Source: Dehalococcoidia bacterium (GTDB taxonomy: Bacteria > Chloroflexota > Dehalococcoidia > GIF9 > UBA5629). Taken from it: DNA of 33,025 nt. Under the pieces are notes generated by a model. That model searched no databases and was not told the DNA's origin. It saw only the letters and a program-made list of their open reading frames with translations. Position numbers and translations under genes: made by a program. The DNA lies in NCBI GenBank assembly GCA_003142375.1, contig PLME01000012.1, positions 72,283-105,307 on the forward strand. The letters run 5' to 3'. Of the stretch, positions 8,350 to 14,328 are shown in pieces (within the stretch, counting starts at the first letter, position 1; the number at the start of each line of letters is the position of its first letter).

Positions 8350-8378
8350 ATACTAGCACAACATATAGTAACAGTCAA
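8350..8378 (-). promoter_or_regulatory. nrdR-nrdJ operon promoter
   Basis: On the minus strand TTGACT (8373-8378) is followed by a 17-nt spacer and an extended -10 TGC-TAGTAT (-10 hexamer at 8350-8355). The predicted transcription start is near 8343. One NrdR-like box fills the spacer and the other starts immediately downstream, so bound repressor would block polymerase. Confidence 0.65.
8356..8371 (-). promoter_or_regulatory. Candidate NrdR box 1 (in the promoter spacer)
   Basis: The minus-strand 16-mer TTACTATATGTTGTGC agrees with the recalled NrdR consensus at about 12 of 16 positions, including the central CTATAT/TTGTG core. It lies between the -35 and -10 of the nrdR promoter. It is separated from box 2 by 15 bp. 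Confidence 0.7.
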
Positions 8379-8397
8379 TGGCTAACAATACATAATA

Positions 8398-8429
8398 AAA
8401 GAGGTCGGAGAAATTTCTCCGACCTCTTT
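8398..8429 (-). terminator. Intrinsic terminator of the ftsZ operon
   Basis: A perfect 32-bp palindrome whose core arms are GAGGTCGGAG and CTCCGACCTC. On the minus strand it is followed by TTTTATTATG. It lies 31 nt past the ftsZ stop and separates the division operon from the nrdR promoter on the same strand. Confidence 0.85.
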
Positions 8430-8460
8430 AGGGTACAGTGCTTAATTGAATTGCACTATG

Positions 8461-9573
8461 TTAGCGAGGCATTCTGCTCATATCTGCCTGGCGAGGTGCT
8501 CCCGCTTGCGCATTGGGATAACGCGTGCCTCTTCTCAGGAATGAAGGAACATCAAGGCTGTCTTCGGTCGCGCCACGCAGCAGTCTGCGCAGTTCCACCT
8601 CGGTTGGAACCCCGGAACCATACTGGGCTGTAAACCCGGTAGCTATGATGGTGATCTGGACTTCATCCTCAAGCTGAGGATTGAAGACCACGCCGAATAT
8701 GATGTTGGCGTCAGGATCGACGGATTGGGCAATTACGTCAGCCGCCTCGTTGCATTCGAAGAGCGTCAGGTTGCTGCCGCCGGTTACGTTGAACAGTACA
8801 CCTTTGGCGCCGCTGATGGAAACGTCGAGCATCGGGCTGGCCAGTGCCGCCTTGGCTGCCTCTACCGCCCTGTTGGAACCCTTGCCATGACCAACGGACA
8901 TCCAGGCCGGGCCGGAGTTCTTCATGATGGCCCTGATGTCAGCGAAGTCCAGGTTGATAAGGCCGGGGACGGTTACCACTTCGGCAATGGCCTGCACACC
9001 CAGCTTCAACACATCATCAGCCAACCGGAAGGCATTGTCCACTGTGGTTTTGTTGTCACAGAGCTCGATGATGCGATCGTTGGGGATGATGACCAGGGTA
9101 TCTACTTTGTCGCAGAGCTGTAAAATACCCTCTTCAGCTACCTTCATGCGTCTTGCGCCTTCGAAGGCAAACGGTTTGGTTACGATGGCAATGGTTAGAG
9201 CGCCGGATGACCTGGCAACTTCAGCTACTACAGGGATGCTGCCAGTGCCAGTGCCGCCGCCCATACCTGCTGTGATGAATACCATGTCAGCGCCGGAGAC
9301 CACTTCCTGGATGGCCTGACGGCTTTCTTCGGCGGATTTCCTGCCGACATTATGATCGCCGCCTGCGCCAAGCCCGCGGGTGAGTTTTTCACCGAGCTGG
9401 ACGCGTACCGGGACCTCTGCCAGGGCCAGGGCCTGTGCGTCGGTGTTCATGCAGATGAATTCGACGCCCTTGATACCTTCGCGGACCATGCGGGTGATGG
9501 CATTTGAGCCGCCGCCGCCGCAGCCTATGGCTTTGATCTTGGCCGGTGCTGTTGAGAACATTGATTTCGACAT
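8461..9573 (-). CDS. ftsZ: Cell division GTPase FtsZ
   Basis: The tubulin-like GTPase that polymerises into the division ring. The 370 residues show the nucleotide-binding GCGGGGSNA (17-25), the tubulin signature GGGTGTG (105-111), and the [12 protein letters not shown]7-loop stretch that completes the GTPase site of the next subunit. DVPSFLRR (341-348) is the conserved C-terminal peptide that binds FtsA; here it is followed by a further 22 residues instead of ending the protein. The start ATG has a strong AGGAGG about 11 nt upstream. It is the last gene of the operon, 39 nt after ftsA and just before a strong terminator. Confidence 0.97.
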   Translation of the reverse strand: MSKSMFSTAPAKIKAIGCGGGGSNAITRMVREGIKGVEFICMNTDAQALALAEVPVRVQLGEKLTRGLGAGGDHNVGRKSAEESRQAIQEVVSGADMVFITAGMGGGTGTGSIPVVAEVARSSGALTIAIVTKPFAFEGARRMKVAEEGILQLCDKVDTLVIIPNDRIIELCDNKTTVDNAFRLADDVLKLGVQAIAEVVTVPGLINLDFADIRAIMKNSGPAWMSVGHGKGSNRAVEAAKAALASPMLDVSISGAKGVLFNVTGGSNLTLFECNEAADVIAQSVDPDANIIFGVVFNPQLEDEVQITIIATGFTAQYGSGVPTEVELRRLLRGATEDSLDVPSFLRRGTRYPNAQAGAPRQADMSRMPR

Positions 9574-9612
9574 ACTTTCTAAAACCTCCTGCTATTTCAA
9601 AAATACTAAGTG

Positions 9613-10839
9613 TTAGGCACTAAAGAATTTCTTGAGCATGCCCATGACATTGCTTACCTGGCTGGGTTTAGCTCCGCCGCCTTTTGATTCCCAAGTGGGC
9701 TTTCCGCCGGTCTTGATGGCCCAGAGGAGAAGACCCACGCCGGTAGCGTTGGCCGGGTCATGCAGCACATCGGTAATGCCATAGACTCCCATCGGTTCTC
9801 CTATCCTGGTCGGGATGCGGATGGTGCCGCGGGCGAGTGCTTCGAGGCCGTTCATCTTGGATCCGCCGCCGGTCATTACCAGTCCGGCCGGGGCCAGCGA
9901 TGCATAGCTGGTATCCGGCATTTCCAGTAAAATGAGCCTGAGCAGCTCTTCCATGCGGTCCCGAAGTATGTTGCAAAGGTCTTTGTAGGAAACGCTGTGT
10001 CCGTCTTCCACCGTCAAAGTGGAACCCTCATCTTTCTGCCCGGTCTCAGGGTAAACATTGCCGTACTTCTTCTTCATCGCCTCAGCGATTTCAAAGGGCA
10101 GTCCCAGGCCGATAGAGAGGTCACTGGTGAACTGGTAGCCGGCCACGGGTATGATAGAGGTGTGATAGATGCTGCCGTCCTTAAATACGGCGATGTCAGT
10201 GGTGCCTCCGCCGATATCCGCCATGATTACGCCGATCTCTTTTTCTTCGGGCGTAAGTACGGACTCGCCGCTGGCCAACGGTTCGAGCACCAGGTCGTCG
10301 ATTTCCACACCGACACTACGAACACATTTAACCAGGTTCTGCACTGATGCGGTGGAAGCAGTGATGATGTGGGTTTCGACATCCAGCCTGAACCCATGCA
10401 TGCCTACCGGGTTCTTGATTTTTTCCTGGGTGTCCAGGCTGTAACCTCTGGGGATCTGGTGAAGGATTTTTCTGTCATCGGGGATGTTGATGTTTTTGGC
10501 TGATGACAGAACACGTGACAGGTCGTCCTGCCTGACAAGCCGGTCGGTCCTGGGTATGGCCACTACGCCGTGGCTGTTGACCGAGCTGATGTGCCTGCCG
10601 GTTACGCCGATGTAGGCTGATTCGATCTTTACGCCGCTGGCCTGTTCAGCACGTTTGACCGATTCGGCAATCGAATCTCTGGCTTCATCGACGTTGACGA
10701 CCATGCCTTTATGAAGACCGTGGGAAGGTACCTGGCCGACCCCAAGTACCTGCAGGGCACCGCCGGAATCAAGGGTAGCAACTATTGTACAAATTTTAGT
10801 CGTACCAACATCGATACCGGTGATTAACCTTTTTGTCAT
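9613..10839 (-). CDS. ftsA: Cell division protein FtsA
   Basis: An actin-like ATPase that tethers FtsZ filaments to the membrane. The 408 residues begin with the ATP-binding phosphate-1 motif GIDVGTTKICTIV (8-20) and carry phosphate-2 ADIGGGTTDIAVF (about 207-219) and the adenosine motif VMTGGGSKMNGL. The C-terminus MGMLKKFFSA is the amphipathic membrane-targeting helix, so the protein is complete. GAAGGAGG precedes the ATG by about 10 nt. It sits directly upstream of ftsZ, the usual order. Confidence 0.96.
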   Translation of the reverse strand: MTKRLITGIDVGTTKICTIVATLDSGGALQVLGVGQVPSHGLHKGMVVNVDEARDSIAESVKRAEQASGVKIESAYIGVTGRHISSVNSHGVVAIPRTDRLVRQDDLSRVLSSAKNINIPDDRKILHQIPRGYSLDTQEKIKNPVGMHGFRLDVETHIITASTASVQNLVKCVRSVGVEIDDLVLEPLASGESVLTPEEKEIGVIMADIGGGTTDIAVFKDGSIYHTSIIPVAGYQFTSDLSIGLGLPFEIAEAMKKKYGNVYPETGQKDEGSTLTVEDGHSVSYKDLCNILRDRMEELLRLILLEMPDTSYASLAPAGLVMTGGGSKMNGLEALARGTIRIPTRIGEPMGVYGITDVLHDPANATGVGLLLWAIKTGGKPTWESKGGGAKPSQVSNVMGMLKKFFSA

Positions 10840-10913
10840 TTATCCATGCCTCCTTCGATTTAGTGATACTTAACTTAAATTACTAACTTTCCTGCTGAAT
10901 TAACTAACAAGCG

Positions 10914-11048
10914 CTATAAGAAGTAAAGGATTGCAATAGCGATTATCAGGCTGACGAAAACGATGCCGTCAAAAACCATACCTCCGAATATTGCTAGGAG
11001 TCTCCTGTCCCTATTCAGGATGGTGCCGAATCTGCTTGCTTCTATCAT
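10914..11048 (-). CDS. 44-residue single-pass membrane peptide between rsmH and ftsA
   Basis: A short ORF read on the minus strand from ATG 11048 to TAG 10914. AGGAGG lies 8 nt upstream of the ATG, one of the best ribosome sites in the window. The peptide starts MIEASRFGTILNRDRRLLAI, a basic amphipathic stretch, and the rest (residues about 19-44) is almost wholly hydrophobic and ends ILYFL. It starts 21 nt after the rsmH stop and is followed by ftsA 74 nt further on. In most bacteria ftsL, a small single-span divisome protein, sits right after rsmH. This peptide occupies that slot but is far shorter and shows no leucine-zipper coiled coil. Function unknown; a divisome membrane peptide is an inference from position. 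Confidence 0.75.
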   Translation of the reverse strand: MIEASRFGTILNRDRRLLAIFGGMVFDGIVFVSLIIAIAILYFL

Positions 11049-11069
11049 TTTCTTTGCCTCCTGCTATTT

Positions 11070-12005
11070 TTATATTCTTTGCGCTATGCGAAGCTTGGAG
11101 CTCCTGCTGCGCGGGTTAATTTCGATTTCGGTTTCTGTCGGGGTGATGGGATGCTTGTTTATCAGGGTGAGTTGCTGTTGGTGATGGCATCGGCATTCGG
11201 GGATGTTACTGGGACATATGCATGATCTGGTTTCTCGTAACATGAAGTTCTTTACTATGCGGTCTTCCAGCGAATGGTAGCTGATGACCGCCAGCCTGCC
11301 CCCCGGAGCCAGGCACTTGAGGCTCTGCTCGAGGGCGGAGGTGAGGTGGTCCAGTTCCCGGTTGACGGCTATGCGCAGGGCCTGAAAGGTCCTGGTAGCC
11401 GGATGAATCTTGCTGTATCGGTCACCGATTGAACTGGAAACGATGGCAGCCAGTTCAGCCGTATCCGATATCGGCCTGTGCCTGACGATATTGCTGGCTA
11501 TCCTATTGGCATAAGACTCTTCACCGTAGATAAATATGAGCTGCGCCAGCTTGGATTCGGGCATTTTATTCACGATATCGGCGGCCGTAAGCTGCTCGTC
11601 GGGGTTGAACCTCATATCGAGCGGGCCGCTGCGCTGGAAGCTGAATCCACGCTCATCGCTGGAAAGCTGAAGGGAAGAAAGGCCCAGGTCGAATAAAATA
11701 CCATCCACCGGCATAAACCCGGTCTCCGTGCAAATTTGTTCAAGGTTATAGAAGTTGTCATTAACAATTACGGTGCTTTCGAAGTAGTTGTAGAGGTTGT
11801 GTTGTGCGATGCTGATGGCCTCAGGGTCCGAGTCAATACCCAGCAGTTCACCGCCGGGCTGGCACCTGGACAGGATGGCTGCTGAATGGCCGCCGCCGCC
11901 CAAAGTGCAATCGACATATCGTTTACCCGGCCTGACGTCCAGCCCCTGAATAACCTCAGAGATCAGCACAGGTGTATGTACCATTCTATCTAAAGCAAGG
12001 CTCAT
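11070..12005 (-). CDS. rsmH: 16S rRNA m4C1402 methyltransferase RsmH (MraW)
   Basis: SAM-dependent N4-methylation of C1402 in 16S rRNA. The 311 residues have HTPVLISEV near the start, the SAM motif DCTLGGGGHSAAIL (33-46), and the family hallmark GILFDLGLSSLQLSSDERG followed by SGPLDMRFNP. ISYHSLEDRIVKNF lies near the end. The ATG overlaps the mraZ stop in an ATGA arrangement, so the two are translationally coupled. Confidence 0.96.
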   Translation of the reverse strand: MSLALDRMVHTPVLISEVIQGLDVRPGKRYVDCTLGGGGHSAAILSRCQPGGELLGIDSDPEAISIAQHNLYNYFESTVIVNDNFYNLEQICTETGFMPVDGILFDLGLSSLQLSSDERGFSFQRSGPLDMRFNPDEQLTAADIVNKMPESKLAQLIFIYGEESYANRIASNIVRHRPISDTAELAAIVSSSIGDRYSKIHPATRTFQALRIAVNRELDHLTSALEQSLKCLAPGGRLAVISYHSLEDRIVKNFMLRETRSCICPSNIPECRCHHQQQLTLINKHPITPTETEIEINPRSRSSKLRIAQRI

Positions 12006-12430
12006 TTCCTCTCCTCAAGAAAGTCCATAATCTGACGTGCATCGTCGGAGGAAATCCTTTCTTTCTTCAAGTGGGCCGGGTTCCAAATTTCGAAATAGTT
12101 GTTTACGCCGGCGATAGCGGCGCTATCGCTGATACCGCATCTTTCCCTCAGCGCTGACGGCAGGGATATCCTGCCCTGGTTATCAATTGTGACTTCGTTG
12201 GCGTTACTGAAGATAAAGCGGTTTACCTTCCTTTCCTTATCGGACATCAGGAAACCGGTCGGGGCCTGGTTGGCGGTCATCTTGGACCAGTCATCCCTGG
12301 TGTAGGCCGTGATGCAATTGTCGGCCACCATGGTAAGCACAAGCCCGTCATCGATGTCTTTGCGGAATTTGGGCGGCAAAGGCAGACGACCCTTGTTATC
12401 GACCCTGTATTCGTATTCACCAACAAACAT
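12002..12430 (-). CDS. mraZ: Transcriptional regulator MraZ
   Basis: MraZ binds phased repeats in front of division clusters and usually represses its own operon. The 142 residues contain two SpoVT-AbrB-like halves with the paired motifs DNKGRLPLPPKFR (11-23) and DNQGRISLPSALRE (about 83-96). Unusually it is not the first gene: a small winged-helix gene ends 23 nt upstream. The candidate MraZ repeats lie in front of that gene instead. Confidence 0.95.
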   Translation of the reverse strand: MFVGEYEYRVDNKGRLPLPPKFRKDIDDGLVLTMVADNCITAYTRDDWSKMTANQAPTGFLMSDKERKVNRFIFSNANEVTIDNQGRISLPSALRERCGISDSAAIAGVNNYFEIWNPAHLKKERISSDDARQIMDFLEERK

Positions 12431-12453
12431 AATTAACTAACCTAACGGAGTAT

Positions 12454-12819
12454 TTATACCGGCAGAGCTTCTCTTTCAATCGCTCCCAGCATGTTATTCA
12501 AGATGCTGCAATCGAGGCAGGCCAGTTCGCCAATATATTTGGTTGTCTCGTTCTCATGGTTTAGAGAGTAATGGGCCATCCCGTTTGAGCAATATTGTTC
12601 GTCGATCACTCCTCTATTGACTAAATCCTTGATGATGTCACGCAGGTGATAGCGCGTGATATCCAGAAAGTTTGCAATACAATCCAGATCAAATGTAGTG
12701 TGTGGGTGCTTCCCCCAGAAAAATAAAAGTCTCAATTTCAGTCCTGTAAAATCATTTTCTTTTATAAACGAGAAAAGATCTGGCTCCACCATGTTTTCGA
12801 AGCGATAGTTAATTACCAT
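12454..12819 (-). CDS. Small winged-helix-like protein heading the division operon
   Basis: 121 residues, not matched to a named family. The middle part (about 43-85: TFDLDCIANFLDITRYHLRD, then IIKDLVNRGVIDEQ) reads as a helix-turn-helix with a following wing (AHYSLN), as in MarR/DnaD-like winged helices. The last third has a CLDC pair (residues about 102-105) and no other metal ligands. GGGGAAAGGA precedes the ATG. It is the first gene of the operon with mraZ, rsmH, ftsA and ftsZ, and its promoter carries the MraZ-type repeats. A DNA-binding role in division control is plausible but inferred. Confidence 0.7.
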   Translation of the reverse strand: MVINYRFENMVEPDLFSFIKENDFTGLKLRLLFFWGKHPHTTFDLDCIANFLDITRYHLRDIIKDLVNRGVIDEQYCSNGMAHYSLNHENETTKYIGELACLDCSILNNMLGAIEREALPV

Positions 12820-12826
12820 ATCCTTT

Positions 12827-12883
12827 CCCCTTATTTACCACTTTTTACCACTACGCCCCATTATGAACACTTTTTCCCCCACT
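12827..12883 (-). promoter_or_regulatory. Phased G-rich repeats, candidate MraZ operator
   Basis: Reading the minus strand, TG(G)-type words recur at about 12, 9, 10, 10 and 10 bp steps: AGTGGGGG, AAAGTGTT, AATGGGG, TAGTGGTA, AAAGTGGTA, AAGGGGA. Known MraZ sites are TGGGN5 repeats in E. coli and AAAGTG(G/T)N3 repeats in mollicutes, both with a 10-bp period, and this array mixes both. It overlaps the spacer of the promoter and runs to the ribosome site of the winged-helix gene, as expected for autorepression. Confidence 0.7.
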
Positions 12884-12889
12884 TGTCAA
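12860..12889 (-). promoter_or_regulatory. Promoter of the winged-helix/mraZ/ftsAZ operon
   Basis: On the minus strand a perfect TTGACA (12884-12889) is followed by 18 nt and CATAAT (12860-12865). It lies about 40 bp upstream of the winged-helix ATG. It is the only good promoter I see before the six-gene operon. Confidence 0.7.
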
Positions 12890-12961
12890 TAGCTAAACAG
12901 GGAAAAAACTTGGATAATTTTTGGCGATTTTGCTGCAAAAGGTAGCCGGAAATTTTAAAAA

Positions 12962-13008
12962 CCACCAGATATAAGGTTGCTTGGGGGCAAAAACACAATA
13001 TATTGTGT
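12962..13008. promoter_or_regulatory. Second NrdR-box-like pair, in the ftsZ-operon/trmD divergent region
   Basis: ACACAATATATTGTGT (12993-13008) is a perfect 16-bp palindrome and matches every position of the NrdR-box consensus as I recall it. CCACCAGATATAAGGT (12962-12977) matches at 11 of 16. Their centres are 31 bp apart, exactly as in the pair before nrdR in this same window. A possible plus-strand promoter, TTGCTT (12977-12982), 16 nt, TATATT (12999-13004), overlaps both boxes. Which direction is controlled, trmD-rplS-priA-def or the ftsAZ operon, is not clear. The rest of the 308-nt gap shows the two gene promoters and no convincing gene. Confidence 0.55.
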
Positions 13009-13063
13009 AAGGGGTATCCGAATATTCACATATATATAAAAGGTAAAGGCCTGAAGGTTTATT

Positions 13064-13091
13064 TTGTGCTTTATTACAGGTATGGTAAAAT
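13064..13091 (+). promoter_or_regulatory. Candidate extended -10 promoter for trmD
   Basis: TGG-TAAAAT (extended -10, hexamer at 13086-13091) is preceded at 16 nt by TTGTGC (13064-13069), a weak -35. It lies about 37 bp before the trmD start codon. This would give a short leader independent of the NrdR-like pair upstream. Confidence 0.45.
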
Positions 13092-13127
13092 TGTTTGCTA
13101 TTTTAGGTATCTAAGGACGATTGCACT

Positions 13128-13871
13128 GTGTTACGTATTGATGTATTGACGCTCTTCCCCGAAGCTTTTTCGGGCTATCTGTCGCATAGCATTATCGGCA
13201 GAGCTGCCGAAAAGCAGGTCGTGGATATAAGGTTACATAATATCAGGGATTTTACGCATGATAAGCATAGTACTGTGGATGACTATCCTTATGGTGGGGG
13301 AGCGGGGATGGTCATGAAACCGGATCCCATATTTGAAGCTGTGGAATTCGTAAAAACCGAAAATCAGGCGGCCGATTGCCGCATTGTGCTGCTGACACCC
13401 CAGGGAAAGTTGTTTACACAGGAACTGGCGGGCAAGCTTATTGAGGGAAACCACATCATATTGATATGCGGCCACTATGAGGGCATAGATGAGAGAGTGG
13501 CCCAGCACCTTGCCACCGATGAGATCAGTATCGGGGACTATTTGTTGAGCGGAGGCGAAGTCGCAGCCATGGTGATCATAGATTGCCTGGTGAGGCTGTT
13601 GCCCGGCGCTATCGGCTCAAGCGCCTCTCTGGTAGAGGAATCCCACATGGAAGGACTGCTGGAGTATCCTCAATATACGAGGCCGCCGGAATACCGGGGC
13701 TGGAAAGTGCCTGATGTACTGCTATCGGGTAACCACAAAGAGATTGCAAATTGGCGTCGAGCTCAAAGCCTGAGGCGGACTGCCAGCAGGCGGCCGGACC
13801 TGTTGAATAAGGCTGCACTAACGGATAAAGATAACAAAATGTTAAAATCTATTGATTTAAACAATAATTAA
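13128..13871 (+). CDS. trmD: tRNA (guanine-N1)-methyltransferase TrmD
   Basis: Methylates G37 of tRNAs reading CNN codons, which prevents +1 frameshifting. The 247 residues show the family start [13 protein letters not shown], the conserved [15 protein letters not shown], and the trefoil-knot SAM site [11 protein letters not shown] followed by [14 protein letters not shown]. The start is GTG with AAGGA about 11 nt upstream. It heads a trmD-rplS-priA-def operon. Confidence 0.95.
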   Translation: MLRIDVLTLFPEAFSGYLSHSIIGRAAEKQVVDIRLHNIRDFTHDKHSTVDDYPYGGGAGMVMKPDPIFEAVEFVKTENQAADCRIVLLTPQGKLFTQELAGKLIEGNHIILICGHYEGIDERVAQHLATDEISIGDYLLSGGEVAAMVIIDCLVRLLPGAIGSSASLVEESHMEGLLEYPQYTRPPEYRGWKVPDVLLSGNHKEIANWRRAQSLRRTASRRPDLLNKAALTDKDNKMLKSIDLNNN

Positions 13872-13894
13872 ATTCTAAGGAAAGGGATCAGAAA

Positions 13895-14323
13895 ATGGAT
13901 ATCAAGTCTCTAGGAAAAACGAAAATAAACCCGAATTTGCCCAAGCTGGCGGCCGGGGATAATGTACGTGTCAGTTTTAAGATCAAGGAAGCCAGCAGGG
14001 AAAGGTTACAGACGTTCCCCGGGCTCGTGATCAAAATCGCTAAAAACGGGGCTGGCGGGAATTTCACAGTGCGCAGGGTCACTTCCGGCGTAGGTGTCGA
14101 ACATACATTTCCTTTGGCATCACCGCTGCTGGAAAAAATTGAAGTTGTAAGGCATGGTAAAGTACGCCGCAGCAAGCTGTACTACATCAGGAGGCTCAGT
14201 ACCAAGGAAGCCAGGCTAAAGGAGAGGCGTGAGCGTATAGCCGAGACTGCCGCCGTAGCTACGCCTGAAGAGGCTCCCGCCGCCGAAGCCGCACCCGCTG
14301 AACCACCTTCTGAATCTAACTAA
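13895..14323 (+). CDS. rplS: 50S ribosomal protein L19
   Basis: L19 sits at the 30S-50S interface. Residues about 10-115 match the family (GDNVRVSFKIKEASRERLQT, TVRRVTSGVGVEHTFPL, KVRRSKLYYIRRLSTKEARL). The protein has 142 residues because of a C-terminal Ala/Glu/Pro-rich extension from about residue 117 to the end, which is not part of the ribosomal fold and is probably flexible. AAGGAAAGGG lies upstream of the ATG. trmD-rplS adjacency is widespread in bacteria. Confidence 0.95.
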   Translation: MDIKSLGKTKINPNLPKLAAGDNVRVSFKIKEASRERLQTFPGLVIKIAKNGAGGNFTVRRVTSGVGVEHTFPLASPLLEKIEVVRHGKVRRSKLYYIRRLSTKEARLKERRERIAETAAVATPEEAPAAEAAPAEPPSESN

Positions 14324-14328
14324 TTTGG

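Noticed and set aside
10840-10913. Separate promoter for ftsA
   Set aside because: The 74-nt gap is AT-rich but shows no -35/-10 pair at proper spacing; ftsA most likely relies on the operon promoter at 12860-12889.
13081-13113. Ten-codon ORF ([10 protein letters not shown]) just before trmD as a leader peptide
   Set aside because: It has no convincing ribosome site, overlaps the candidate -10, and no terminator/antiterminator pair follows.
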